Assembly (NCBI GenBank): GCA_018141785.1
Contig: CP073341.1
Span: 1,529,422 to 1,593,421, forward strand
Direction of reading: 5' to 3'
Length of the DNA stretch: 64,000 bases
Origin: Candidatus Paraprochloron terpiosi LD05
Lineage (GTDB): Bacteria; Cyanobacteriota; Cyanobacteriia; Cyanobacteriales; Prochloraceae
Part shown: one piece after another, positions 51,799 to 62,537 of the stretch
Layout: every line of letters starts with the position of its first letter
Numbering within the stretch: position 1 is the stretch's first letter
Notes under the pieces: model-generated
What the model was told of the DNA's origin: nothing
The model's input: only the letters and a program-made list of their open reading frames with translations
Database searches by the model: none
Made by a program: the position numbers and the translations under genes

Positions 51799-54297
51799 CT
51801 AGATGAAGTCGTCTGCTACTTCTACCACACCGAGGTTGTAGGTTCCTGTCGAAATACCATCGGCACCAGCAGAAGCGTAGTAGGTTCCCGTAGAAGGAGC
51901 TGTGAAAGAGAATTGAGAATTCAAGCCATCCTCTCCATTGTTATTTTCCCCAACTAAGTTCGAGTTGCTGTCATAGAGGCGGAAGTAGGGATCCGATAAA
52001 GTTTCGGGTGCTGTGTCAGTACCTTCTAGGTCGAATCGGTAGGTGGTGCCTGCTGTCAATTGGACAGCGAACCAATCCTGATCGCCCTGGGACTCTATTG
52101 TCCCAGTGACACTTCCTCCTACCTCTACACGCCCCAAAGTATCAGAGTTATTGCCGAAGTCGTCTGTTACTTTCACACTGAGAGTGTAGGTTCCTGTGCG
52201 ACGTCCATAGCCACCAGCAGCAGCGTAGTAGGTTCCCGTCTCTGGAGCTGTGAAGGAGAATCGAGAGTTGTACCCAGAGCCTCCATCGTCATTGTCATTA
52301 ATTATGTACCCCAGGCTGTTATATAAGCGGAAGTAGGGATCCGATAAAGTTCCCTGTCCTGTTGGACTACCTCCTAAATCGAATCGGTAGGTGGTGCCTG
52401 CTATCAATTGGACAGCAAACCAATCCGGATCGCTATCGTACTCTATTGTCCCTGTGACACTTCCTCCTACCTCTACACGTCCCAAAGTATTAGAGTTATT
52501 GCCGAAGTCGTCTGCTACTACTGGTACTTCTACCACACTGAGAGTGTAGTCTCCTTTGTCCGAATTGTATTTGCTACTAGCAGAAGCGTAGTAGGTTCCC
52601 GTGTCTTCAGGTGTGAAAGGGTATCGAGAATCACGGTGATGCCCTCCATTGTTAGTATACCCAACTAAGTTCCCGTTGCTGTCATAGAGGCGGAAGTAGG
52701 GATCCAATAAACATATTGAAGTTAAAAAACAAGTAATAAAAGTTCCCCCAGGATTTTTTAGGTCGAATCGGTAGGTGGTGCCTGCTATCAATTGGACAGC
52801 GAACCAATCCCGATCGCCCTGGAAATCTATTTTCCCTCTGACACTTCCTCCTACTTCTAGGAGCCCCGAAGTCTCAGAGTTATTGCCGAAGTCGTCTGTT
52901 GCTACCATACCGAGGTTGTAGGTTCCTGTGAGTGTATCTCCATGGCCAGCAGCAGAAGCGTAGTAGGTTCCCGTCTCTCGAGCTGTGAAAGAGAATTGAG
53001 AATTCGAGTTATCCCCTCCATTGTTATTTTCCCCAACTAAGTTCCCGTTGCTGTCATAGAGGCGGAAGTAGGGATCCGATAAAGTTCCCTGTCCTGTTGA
53101 ACTACCTCCTAAATCGAATCGGTAGGTGGTGCCTGCTATCAATTGGACAGCGAACCAATCTTGATCGCCCCGGGACTCTATTGTCCCTGTGACACTTCCT
53201 CCTACCTGTAGACGCCCCAAAGTCTCAGGGTTATTGCCGAAGTCGTCGTCTGCTACCATACCGAGGTTGTAGGTTCCTGTAAGTCTATCGCGACGGCCAG
53301 CAGCAGCAGAAATGTAGTAGGTTTCGGTCTCTCCAGCTGTGAAAGAGAATTGAGAATTCGGGTTATTCTTTCCATCGTGATTATTCCCCATTAAGTTCCC
53401 ATTCCTATCACGAAGGCGAAGGATGAAGCGACCGAAACCCTGTGTTGGGGTACCTTCTAGGTTAAATTGGTAGGAAGTGCCTGCTGTTAATTGGACAGCG
53501 AACCAATCCCGATCGCCCCGGGACTCTATTGTCCCTGTTACCGTGCCTCCTACTTCCATGAGCCCCGAAGTCTCAGAGTTATTGGCGAAGTCGTCTGCTA
53601 CCATACTGAGGTTGTAGGTTCCTGTAAGTCTATCGCGACGGCCAGCAGCAGCAGAAACGTAGTAGGTTCCCGTCTCTCCAGCTGTGAAAGAGAATTGAGA
53701 ATTCGGGTTATCCTCTCCATCGTGATTGCTCCCCATGAAGTTCCCGTTGCTATCACGGAGGCGAAGGATGAAGCGACCGAAACCCTGTGTTGGACTACCT
53801 TCTAGGTCGAATCGGTAGGTGGTGCCTGCTATCAATTGGACAGCGAACCAATCCCGATCGCCCCGGGACTCTATTTTCCCTGTGACACTTCCTCCTACTT
53901 CCATGAGCCCCGAAGTCTCAGAGTTATTGCCGAAGTCGTCGTCTGCTACCATACCGAGGTTGTAGGTTCCTGTGAGTCTATCGCGACGGCCAGCAGCAGC
54001 AGAAACGTAGTAGGTTCCCGTCTCTCCAGCTGTGAAAGAGAATTGAGAATTCGGGTTATCCTCTCCATCGTGATTGCTCCCCATGAAGTTCCCGTTGCTA
54101 TCACGGAGGCGAAGGATGAAGCGACCGAAACCCTGTGTTGGACTACCTTCTAGGTCGAATCGGTAGGTGGTGCCTGCTATCAATTGGACAGCAAACCAAT
54201 CCCGATCGCCCCGGGACTCTATTGTCCCTGTTACCGTGCCTCCTACAGCCACAGTTCCATGATTTTGCACTGTACTACCAAAGTCATCCGTAGGCAT
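51799..54297 (-). CDS. Exported protein of seven PPC domains
   Basis: 832 aa made of seven bacterial pre-peptidase C-terminal (PPC) domains of about 105-130 residues. Each starts with DDFGNNSETSG-type sequence and contains a DRDWFAVQLIAGTTYRFDLEG core and a Y-rich GTYYVSAAAG strand. The first repeats are nearly identical over 348 nt (116 aa), a recent tandem duplication. PPC domains are beta-sandwiches in secreted proteases and surface proteins; no catalytic domain is attached here. No signal peptide is seen at the start MPTDDFGSTV, so a non-Sec export route is likely. Confidence 0.85.
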   Translation of the reverse strand: MPTDDFGSTVQNHGTVAVGGTVTGTIESRGDRDWFAVQLIAGTTYRFDLEGSPTQGFGRFILRLRDSNGNFMGSNHDGEDNPNSQFSFTAGETGTYYVSAAAGRRDRLTGTYNLGMVADDDFGNNSETSGLMEVGGSVTGKIESRGDRDWFAVQLIAGTTYRFDLEGSPTQGFGRFILRLRDSNGNFMGSNHDGEDNPNSQFSFTAGETGTYYVSAAAGRRDRLTGTYNLSMVADDFANNSETSGLMEVGGTVTGTIESRGDRDWFAVQLTAGTSYQFNLEGTPTQGFGRFILRLRDRNGNLMGNNHDGKNNPNSQFSFTAGETETYYISAAAGRRDRLTGTYNLGMVADDDFGNNPETLGRLQVGGSVTGTIESRGDQDWFAVQLIAGTTYRFDLGGSSTGQGTLSDPYFRLYDSNGNLVGENNNGGDNSNSQFSFTARETGTYYASAAGHGDTLTGTYNLGMVATDDFGNNSETSGLLEVGGSVRGKIDFQGDRDWFAVQLIAGTTYRFDLKNPGGTFITCFLTSICLLDPYFRLYDSNGNLVGYTNNGGHHRDSRYPFTPEDTGTYYASASSKYNSDKGDYTLSVVEVPVVADDFGNNSNTLGRVEVGGSVTGTIEYDSDPDWFAVQLIAGTTYRFDLGGSPTGQGTLSDPYFRLYNSLGYIINDNDDGGSGYNSRFSFTAPETGTYYAAAGGYGRRTGTYTLSVKVTDDFGNNSDTLGRVEVGGSVTGTIESQGDQDWFAVQLTAGTTYRFDLEGTDTAPETLSDPYFRLYDSNSNLVGENNNGEDGLNSQFSFTAPSTGTYYASAGADGISTGTYNLGVVEVADDFI

Positions 54298-54335
54298 TTC
54301 AGTTTCCTTTTTCTATTTACCATGCCTAATCTTAC

Positions 54336-54360
54336 CCCTTGAAAATTTTTGTTTCAAGGG
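54336..54360. other. Perfect hairpin CCCTTGAAA/TTTCAAGGG
   Basis: 9-bp stem with a 7-nt loop, followed on the + strand by a T8 run at about 54369. It lies in the leader of the PPC gene, so it is a leader hairpin for that gene or a terminator for rightward transcription. Confidence 0.45.
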
Positions 54361-54445
54361 ATAAAACCTTTTTTTTTGGGTTCTGTAATTCTTTGGAACA
54401 GCTGCAATACTATTTTAGTATAACATCACATTACTACTATATTTA

Positions 54446-55510
54446 TTAGTTTTTATCAGCAGTTTCTTCAGCCAGCAACTTGGGTTTGAGATAGAGATTC
54501 TTCAAAAGTACAGAAGCACCCGCTACCCAGGGAGGAACAATTAAAGCACCGATAATCCCCAAAACCTTGGCACCACCTAAAACAGCTAATAACTGATATA
54601 AGGGAGGAACTTTAACGGAATTACCAACCAGCAAGGGATCCAGCACATAGGTTTCCACATTTTGGATAATCACAAACAAAAGAAATACCCAGAGGAAAGT
54701 CCAACCTCCTTGAGCGATCGCCACAATTAAAGCAGGTGAGCTTCCCAAAACGGGTCCAAAGAAAGGAATCAAATTAGTAACCCCCGCAATAACCCCCAAA
54801 CCAACAGCTAATTCCGAGATACCCAATAGTTTTAAACCGAGAGTAATGACGATACTCAGGATAGTTGAAACCAAAATTCTCCCCTGAATATAACCCCCCA
54901 TTCTCTGACTAACTGGAATTACTTGAGCAGCAAGGCGATCTTCCCAAGGTTGGGGAAACAAACTAACCAAACCCTTGATTAATTTATCTGAAGCAGATAG
55001 CATATAGCCAGAGAACAACAAAACCAATAATACACCCAGCACTCCCCCAATAATATCCAAAGTCACCCCATAGGAGCGCAATAATAGTTCCCGAGAAGAA
55101 CGAAATCCCCAAGCAGTGAGGGCGTGAATATCGAATATTTGATTGATTAAATCGAAGATTTCCGGTTCCGTCATGCCCAAACGCACCACCAATTTTTCTG
55201 CCAGGGATTGTAAAACATCCAAATAGGAAGGCAACTTACCCGCCAGGAGTTTAATTTGCTCGAACACCGTGGGACCAATGAATAAACCAGCCCCAGTTAC
55301 AATAGCAATTAGAGCCAGATAGACGAGAATAACCGCCAACCAACGGGGAATCTTCAACTTTTGGGCAGCATTGATAATCGGGGCTAAAGTAGAAGCTAAG
55401 ATAACGGCAATCATCAACAGTAGCAACAAACCTCTGAGTTGCCACAGAAGCACCAGCAACAAGCCAGCAGCAAGAATTACGAGTAGGTTAGAGTTAGAAA
55501 GAGTATACAT
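54446..55510 (-). CDS. AI-2E family transporter (PerM/YdiK-like)
   Basis: 354 aa with about seven or eight membrane segments. The C-terminal block GVIAGVTNLIPFFGPVLGSSPALIVAI is characteristic of the family, and QNVETYVLDPLLVGNSVKVPPL precedes the last helices. Members include the AI-2 exporter TqsA and Na+/H+ antiporters; the substrate in cyanobacteria is unknown. It is divergent from the large M48-like gene. Confidence 0.88.
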   Translation of the reverse strand: MYTLSNSNLLVILAAGLLLVLLWQLRGLLLLLMIAVILASTLAPIINAAQKLKIPRWLAVILVYLALIAIVTGAGLFIGPTVFEQIKLLAGKLPSYLDVLQSLAEKLVVRLGMTEPEIFDLINQIFDIHALTAWGFRSSRELLLRSYGVTLDIIGGVLGVLLVLLFSGYMLSASDKLIKGLVSLFPQPWEDRLAAQVIPVSQRMGGYIQGRILVSTILSIVITLGLKLLGISELAVGLGVIAGVTNLIPFFGPVLGSSPALIVAIAQGGWTFLWVFLLFVIIQNVETYVLDPLLVGNSVKVPPLYQLLAVLGGAKVLGIIGALIVPPWVAGASVLLKNLYLKPKLLAEETADKN

Positions 55511-55545
55511 GCCATGGTTTGGACGACTGAGGACATAATATACGA

Positions 55546-57735
55546 ATGGAGACCGTAAAAAAATCTATGACATTCGTTACCGATCCTGCCTTTGCAGCAG
55601 GTGAAGAGGCTTTAAAGGAAAAAGACTACGAAACGGCGATCGCCCATTTCACCGCCATTACTACCACGGAACTAGACGAAACCTTAGTTTCCCGTGCCCA
55701 CAGAGCCCTCGCCGTCGCTTACACTCAAAGTGGACAAATCAAAAAAGCTATCGCTCTGTGTCAATCTCTCGTCTATTGTCCTCCAGACTCCGACTGGGCT
55801 ACTCAAACCCTAGCAGATTTAATCGCCCGTCACCCAGAAGCTTTAGATCCAGAATATACTGAGCCAAAAATACAATTGGACTCGGAGAACTTACTCCCAG
55901 TGGCTTCGGCTCCTTCCCCCAAGGAAGCAGACGTTTTTGTCCCCGGTCGTCGGTGGCGCAATGGGGAACGGGCGAAGAATTGGAAAGCAATAAAACCGCT
56001 GAAATTGAGCCGCTTGTGGTTAGTAGAGGTTGCTACTATTATGGCCCTGTTTTGGCTCTTGCGCTTCACCCTCCGCTCAACCATTAACATTATTAGTATT
56101 GCCTTAACAAATATATTTAATATTTATTTACCCCAATTATTTAACAATTCCCATAATCTAGATTATATTCTCGGAGGTTTTCTCCTTCTCCTATTCATTC
56201 TCTCTCCCTGGTTATTAGACACAATACTAAAATTATTTTATGGTAAAAAACATTTTTCCTTATCTGAATTAGCATGCCAAAGGATAGAAACAGCTAGGTT
56301 ATTGCAACGTACTTGTGTCAAAAAAAGAATACCCCTGCCCAAACTAGGTATTCTCCCCACCTATACCCCCATTGCTATGTCTTACGGCAATATTAAACCT
56401 ACTGCTCGGATTGTCATTAGCCAGGGATTATTAGAAACACTCTCCGACGAAGAACTAGCCACAATATATCTTACCCAATTGGGACATATTATTAATGGGG
56501 ATTATAGGTGGATGTCTGGGATAATGGTCCTGCTACAAATACCCTATACTCTTTATAGACAAACAGCCAAACTGGGAGAAAAATTAGCTCCTGACAAGCT
56601 TAAAAACATCATAGCAATCATTCCCGCCTTATTTTACGGTATTTATTGGCTCTGGCGAGTGCCAGTTTTGTGGTTATCCCGACGGCGCTGTTATTATAGC
56701 GATCGCTTTGCTGCCCAATATACAGGTAACCCCAATGCCCTCATTCGTGCATTGCTAAAAATTACCATAGCCATGGCCGAACAAGTCAAGTTCCAAGGTC
56801 ATACTAACTGGCTTTTAGAAGGGTTTGACCTCCTGGAACCAGTGGGACAAAGACAGGCAATTAGTTTGGGTGCAATTCCCGATTATACTCCCTATGAAAA
56901 AGTTCTCGCTTGGGAATGTACCAATCCCTATCGCAAGTGGTTGGAACAGGTAAACTCCCATCCTTTATTGGGCGACCGCCTCTATCTCCTGGGACGTTAT
57001 GCCTATTTCTGGCGTCTGGAACCGGAAATAGATTTACCCGCCCTCAGACGAGCACCCCAAGACAATCGGGCAAAACTAATTAAAATGCTCAACTGCTACC
57101 AAGCTTTACCCATTCTTCAAAGCGCTTTTCTCTCCGGTTTATTGTTTGGCATTATTAGCCGCAACTTGCTGCGCTTTATAGGTATACTTTGCAATGCAGT
57201 GGGTATTTGGCAATTAGACTGGCTCGTGCATGCTGACTCTTTTCTGAACCCTTGTATCTTATTTGCTTTTAGCTTCAGTATCATTATCTGGATCAACGGC
57301 TATTTCCCAGATATCCAAATTGCCCCTACTCGCCAAGAACCTCCCTTACAAGACCTCTTAAAGGATGAAAATGCCCTGCCGCCGTCGGGAGAGGGAGTTC
57401 GTTTGAGCGGTAAACTGTTAGGACGCAAAGGTATTGCTAACTTACTGGTGCAGGATTTAATCTTGGAAACCAGTAACGGCTTAATTAAACTGCACTTCTT
57501 TTCCTGGTTCGGTCCCCTGGGCAATCTTTTCCCTTTCGCTCCCCATCCCCATCAGTTTGTAGGGGAGAATGTTACTGTATCGGGTTGGTTTCGTCGTAGC
57601 AGCACTCCCTGGCTCGATATTGACACCCTGGAAACCTCCTCAGGCAAAATTATTCGGGCTGGCTATCCCATCTGGACCTTGATTTTAGCCATTGGTTCTG
57701 CCCTTGTGGGTGCTTATCTGATTATCCAATCTTAA
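55546..57735 (+). CDS. TPR plus M48-like membrane protein with degenerate zinc motif
   Basis: 729 aa. Residues 10-100 are TPR-like (AGEEALKEKDYETAIAHF, ALAVAYTQSGQIKKAIALC). Membrane helices flank a peptidase-M48-like core (LGILPTYTPIAMSYG, ARIVISQGLLETLSDEELAT). Where HExxH should be, the sequence is LTQLGHIINGD: Thr310 and Gln311 replace His and Glu. RRRCYYSDRFAAQYTG marks the region of the third ligand. The C-terminal 120 residues form a beta-rich domain (GVRLSGKLLGRKGIANLLVQ). It cannot act as a normal zinc protease, so a scaffold or regulatory role is likely. Confidence 0.75.
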   Translation: METVKKSMTFVTDPAFAAGEEALKEKDYETAIAHFTAITTTELDETLVSRAHRALAVAYTQSGQIKKAIALCQSLVYCPPDSDWATQTLADLIARHPEALDPEYTEPKIQLDSENLLPVASAPSPKEADVFVPGRRWRNGERAKNWKAIKPLKLSRLWLVEVATIMALFWLLRFTLRSTINIISIALTNIFNIYLPQLFNNSHNLDYILGGFLLLLFILSPWLLDTILKLFYGKKHFSLSELACQRIETARLLQRTCVKKRIPLPKLGILPTYTPIAMSYGNIKPTARIVISQGLLETLSDEELATIYLTQLGHIINGDYRWMSGIMVLLQIPYTLYRQTAKLGEKLAPDKLKNIIAIIPALFYGIYWLWRVPVLWLSRRRCYYSDRFAAQYTGNPNALIRALLKITIAMAEQVKFQGHTNWLLEGFDLLEPVGQRQAISLGAIPDYTPYEKVLAWECTNPYRKWLEQVNSHPLLGDRLYLLGRYAYFWRLEPEIDLPALRRAPQDNRAKLIKMLNCYQALPILQSAFLSGLLFGIISRNLLRFIGILCNAVGIWQLDWLVHADSFLNPCILFAFSFSIIIWINGYFPDIQIAPTRQEPPLQDLLKDENALPPSGEGVRLSGKLLGRKGIANLLVQDLILETSNGLIKLHFFSWFGPLGNLFPFAPHPHQFVGENVTVSGWFRRSSTPWLDIDTLETSSGKIIRAGYPIWTLILAIGSALVGAYLIIQS

Positions 57736-58236
57736 CACCTTTTTGTGAGTTGGAGGGTGGTAATGAGGCTGGTTGCCGCACTGGTGGCATTATAAGTGTT
57801 AGCGAGAGCTCGCGAGCGCCCTCAGAGGTAGAAAGAGGAAAACTGCGCTCCCATGTCCATAGATACCAAAAAATGTCTCAAATGAAAATTTTTTGATTAT
57901 CACTTGACAGTACGGACAAAATGCGTTAAAAAGAAAATGCTTATATCAAATCCTGTTTAATGCCCATAACAAAAAATCAGCAACTGTACGATTATTTTGG
58001 TCTGGTTACCAGATATGATATTAGTAATTAGCCCCTATCTTTGGATAAAGATTTAACCGAACCACAATTCATCGGTGGGGACGTAACAGGGAAGCAATAG
58101 ACAAGATGGGAAAGTTTCACAGACTACGCCTAGCAGTGAAGCCATTATGAGCTAAGACAAAAGCCTATTTGTTGGTATCTAAATTAAGTGAGAATAGTGA
58201 AGCTTGTTTGCTGCTTGCCTTTATAGGGAGATAACG
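57736..58236. other. Intergenic region upstream of the restriction-modification gene
   Basis: 500 nt without a supported gene. It holds GAGAGCTCGCGAGCG and similar palindromic bits near 57800-57815, and the promoter of the methylase gene. Confidence 0.5.
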
Positions 58237-61200
58237 ATGAGTCCATTAGAAACTTATATCCGCCGATGTCGTGACATCCATGCCACAGGAGCAGCCGTGA
58301 AGGAAACCTCCTATTACGGGGCGTTAGAAACTTTACTCAATGAACTGGGCAAAACTTTGAAGCCTAAAGTTCGTGTGCGGCTCGAAGCCGCAATAGTTAG
58401 TGGGTAAAACCCCATGGGGAGTGTCTTCCCTGGTTTCCGCCCGAAGGAGCCCCAGCAGCAATGAGGGGGTTTCACAGCTAGAGGGTTAAATGGCCAAGCT
58501 ACTATCAGTCCGATGGTGGTAGCGGCCTAGGGAAAGTCTGATATGGTGAGCATAAAGCGAAGCTTGCAGCCCCGTTATAGGCAATGAGTGAAAGCGGTAC
58601 TGATACACTCTAACCAAAAGGGTACGCGGCATATGTGAAAGATGAATTGCGAACTTCATCGCGCAGACACCACGCCGCCGGGGTAAGGAGCAGCCTAAGT
58701 CAGACGTATCTAACTATTGTGGAACGAGTAAACCTCCACAGGGTCTGAGAAATCAGTAGGGAAGCTGTAAAGCGAACCAACTCCCTGGGGAGAAAGGACT
58801 CTCCTAAAAAGCGAACGCTGCCAGGACGAAAGTTCAGGGGAATTAATAACCCGGCAGATAGGCATATGTCTACTCGAAAGGGGAGCTGACGTAGGAGAGG
58901 GTGAAACGTAACGGTAAAATCCCTTCCACAAGGATTTTGCAATCCAAAAGCTGGAACTTGAAACTCAAAGCTCCTCAGAAGTTAGAGGCGTCGGGCAAAC
59001 GTCAATGGCGAGGAGGTTGGAATCTAAGGACTCAAAGCCCAATCTGAATGAGACCTGAAAGCCGATACAAGTAATGAGGAGTAAACGCGCCAGCGAGTAA
59101 GATGATACACCAGGAGCCGGGTGCTTGGAAACCTGCACGCCCGGTACTGCGAGGGGGAAAACCTGTAAGGGTCTACCTATCTCGACTGTGTAATGCAGCT
59201 TAAAAATCGTGGTGCGGGAATGCCAGATGGAGGATTATTTACGGCTCGTCAATTTTCCCGTCCAACGGAGGATGAACCAAAGGCTGCCCAAAATCCTGAG
59301 CGAGGTGTGATTGAAGTTAAGGGGACGGGGGATGATGCTTGGGTAGTTGCTGACACCAAGCAAGTCTCGAAATATTGGGATAAATATGGTCAGGTATTGG
59401 TGACGAACTATCGAGATTTTGTGCTGCTCGGTAAGGATGCTCATGGGCAACCAGTTAAGCTAGAAACCTATCGCCTTGCCAACAGTGAAAAGGAATTTTG
59501 GCAGAAAGTACAGCATCCCCGTGAGTTTGCGGCAGTGCATGAAGAGCAGTTAGCTGAATATTTGAAGCGGGTAATGCAACAGTTAGCCGTAATTGCCACG
59601 GCGCAAGATTTGGCTTGGTTTTTAGCGTCCTATGCTAAAGATGCAAAGGCACGGATCGAGAAAACCGATTTACCCAACCTAATTCAAATTCAAGAAGCAT
59701 TGGAAAAAGCATTAGGTGTTTCTTTTCAGGGAGATAAGAAAGATCCTGAAAAAGGCCAACGTTTTTTCAAGTCAACCCTAATCCAAACCTTGTTTTACGG
59801 CATTTTTTCCGCTTGGGTGCTGTGGCATCGACAAGGGGAGCAGGGGCGCTTTGATTGGAGAACTGCGGTTTGGTATATGCACGTACACATGATTCAGGTA
59901 TTGTTTTCTAAAGTGGCAACCCCCATGAATCTGGGAAAGTTGGATTTGGTAGAGGTGCTAGACTGGGCAGGAGATGCCCTTAATAGAGTAGATCGGGACT
60001 CTTTTTTCTCAAAGTTTGACGAGGGACAAGCGGTTCAATATTTCTATGAGCCGTTTCTCCAAGCGTTCGATCCCCAGCTTCGCAAAGAGTTAGGTGTGTG
60101 GTACACACCACCGGAGATTGTGAAATACATGGTGGCACGGGTAGATACGGTGTTGCGAGAAGAGTTAGACATTGCTGATGGCTTGGCAGATCCAAATGTC
60201 TATATTCTTGACCCCTGCTGTGGGACAGGTGCCTATTTAGTGGAGGTACTGCGGAAAATTGATGAAACACTCAAGGCAAATGGAGCTGACGCCCTGGGGG
60301 GGTCAGATTTGAAGAAAGCAGCAATAGAGCGGGTGTTTGGTTTTGAAATTCTCACGGCTCCTTTTGTAGTAGCCCATTTGCAGTTAGGGTTATTATTGCA
60401 AAATTTGGGCGTGCCTTTAGTTGAAGAAAAGGAACGAGTGGGGGTTTATCTAACCAATGCTTTGACAGGGTGGCAACCTCCCGATGATGAAGGGAAGAAG
60501 AAGATAAAACAGTTGGAGTTAAATTTCCCAGAATTAAATCAAGAAAGAGAGGCAGCAGAAGAGGTAAAACAAGGAAAACCGATTTTAGTGGTTTTGGGAA
60601 ATCCCCCTTATAATGCTTATGCGGGAACTTCTCCGATAGAAGAGGAGGGGTTAGTTGAGGTCTATAAGCAGGGTTTGATTCAGGAATGGGGAATTAAAAA
60701 GTTTAATTTAGATGACCTTTACGTGCGGTTTTTCCGATTAGCAGAAAGGTGTATTTCTGAACAAACCAAAAAGGGCGTTGTTTGTTATATTTCTAATTAT
60801 TCTTATTTAGCAGCTCCCTCTTATGTGGTCATGCGTCAGCGATTTTTCCAGGAGTTCGATGGACTTTGGTTTGACTGTATGAATGGGGATAGTCGGGAAA
60901 CGGGAAAGCTGACACCAGAGGGAAAACCAGACCCAAGTGTATTTGTAACTCAGTATAATACAACAGGAATTCGCGTAGGTACAGCTATTAGTTTATTAGT
61001 TCGTAAAGATGAACGTTTGGCTGAACCTAATATTTATTTTCGGCAGTTTTGGGGAGTAAATAAAAAGGAAGAGTTGGTTCAGAGTTTAAAGGCAGATGAA
61101 TTTAATGCTACTTATGATACATGTAATCCTACCTTTGAAAATCGTTATTCCTTCCGGTTCTCAGAAGTTGAAAAGCATTATTATGAATGGCCAAAGTTAA

Positions 61201-62537
61201 CAGAGTTTTGTGCCATCGCTCCTAGCAACGGCTTAATGGAAAAGCGAGGAGGAGCCTTGATTGATATTGATAGAAATGCTCTAGAACAACGGATGAGAGC
61301 TTATCTTGATCCAGAGTTAAGCTGGGATAGTTACGTAGCATTGAATTATGGCTTGGTCAAACCTCAAGCAAGTTTTGAGCCTAAAATTGTGCGGGAAAAG
61401 GCGTCAAAAAGTCAATTTAATCCTTCTAGCTTAGTTCGTTATGCTTTGAGACCATTTGATATTCGTTGGTGCTACTACACACAAGTAAGTGGGGTTTGGA
61501 ATCGATCTCGCCCTTCTCTTTGGAAGCAATGTTGGCCAGGAAATTCATTTTTGATGACCCGCCCCACCGGAGTTGCGAGTCCTGAAGGTTGTCCATTTTT
61601 CTTCACTCGCCTGTTGGGAGACAATGGTTTTTTACGGGGTAATGCCTATTATTTTCCGCTGCAACTGATGAATGGGGCACGATTGCGCCCAAAAGAACAA
61701 TTGAGTTTACTGGATTTGTTGCCAGAAAAGCCAGAGGTAGATCGACCTTTTGCCAATCTCTCACAAGCAGCCCGTGACTATTTAGCTCAATTGGAGTTGC
61801 CTAATCCCGATGAAGACAGGGAAACAGCTTGGCTGATTTGGATGCATGCTTTGGCTATAGGTTATTCCCCCGACTACCTTAAGGAAAACGCCGACGGTAT
61901 TCGTCAAGACTTCCCTCGCATTCCTTTACCGTCCACTCGCCAACTCCTAATGGACTCTGCCAACCTGGGACAACAAATCGCTGCATTATTGGATACCGAA
62001 ACTCCCGTCTCTGGGGTGACATCCGGCAAAATTCGAGCTGAACTCAAGGAAATCGCCGTTATCTCTCGCCTCGGTGGTGGGCAACTCAACCCGGATACAG
62101 ATTTAGCACTCAACGCCAACTGGGGCTATGCTGGAGCAAAAGGCGTTACCATGCCAGGAAAAGGCAAAATCAGCCATCGCCCCTACACCCATGATGAACT
62201 CCTTAGATTGGATCAAGAGGCGATGGAGTTGTTAGGTAAAGAAACCCATGATATCTACCTAAATGATGTTGCCTACTGGAAAAATATTCCTACAGGGGTT
62301 TGGGACTATACCATTGGCGGCTATCAAGTCATCAAAAAATGGCTCAGTTATCGCGAAGAAGATGGTGTGCTGGGTCGTCCTCTGAAACCTGAAGAAGTCC
62401 GTGAAGTTCAGGATATGGCACGGCGGATCGCTGCCATTTTATTGCAGCAGCCCAAATTGAATGCTAATTATGAAGCAGTGAAATTAGAGTCGAGGGGGAT
62501 GTTACCACCCCGCCCCTCTCCTACGAACTGTACGTGA
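58237..62537 (+). CDS. Type ISP/IIG-like restriction-modification protein, split by two group II introns
   Basis: Exons 58237-58374 (46 codons, MSPLETYIRRCRDIHATG) and 59187 onward. Joined, they read PKVR-CVMQLKNRGAG-MPDGGLF, then GVIEVKGTGD, a PD-(D/E)xK-type nuclease motif (residues about 58-92). The methylase part has ILDPCCGTGAYLVEV (about residue 388, SAM motif I) and VLGNPPYNAY (about 518, NPPY, N6-adenine). Target recognition should be in the C-terminal half. The last genuine codon is at about 62482; the frame then runs 18 codons into antisense intron D and stops. The original C-terminus is probably lost by a few residues. Confidence 0.85.
58375..59186 (+). mobile_element. Group II intron C, ORF-less, sense to the methylase gene
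   Basis: 812 nt from GTGCGGCTCG to TATCTCGAC. Domain V is about 59115-59150 (GAGCCGGGTGC, GGAAAC loop, GCCCGGTAC). Domain VI pairs CGAG with CTCG and leaves a bulged A eight bases before the 3' end. Excision joins codon 46 (CGT) to TGT GTA ATG without changing the frame and restores a continuous protein. No protein is encoded, so splicing and mobility must rely on proteins made elsewhere. Domain VI differs from introns A, B and D, so it is a separate subgroup. Confidence 0.85.

Noticed and set aside
51799-54297. Regular DNA repeats suggesting a CRISPR array
   Set aside because: The period is 348 nt or similar, and the repeats are coding PPC domains in one frame; there are no short direct repeats with unique spacers.
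54336-54380. Strong terminator for the AI-2E gene
   Set aside because: The T run is on the + strand, but the AI-2E gene is on the reverse strand and lies on the other side, so it cannot terminate that gene.
4374-56705. HIP1 octamers (GCGATCGC) as gene-specific regulators
   Set aside because: About a dozen copies are spread through coding regions and spacers, as is usual for cyanobacterial genomes; they show lineage, not regulation.
58700-58942. Reverse-strand ORFs inside intron C
   Set aside because: They lie in conserved ribozyme sequence and have no protein similarity that I recognise.
58375-59186. Structured non-coding RNA such as a riboswitch or an rRNA fragment
   Set aside because: The GTGCG start, domain V and VI, the bulged A at -8 and exact frame restoration identify a group II intron.
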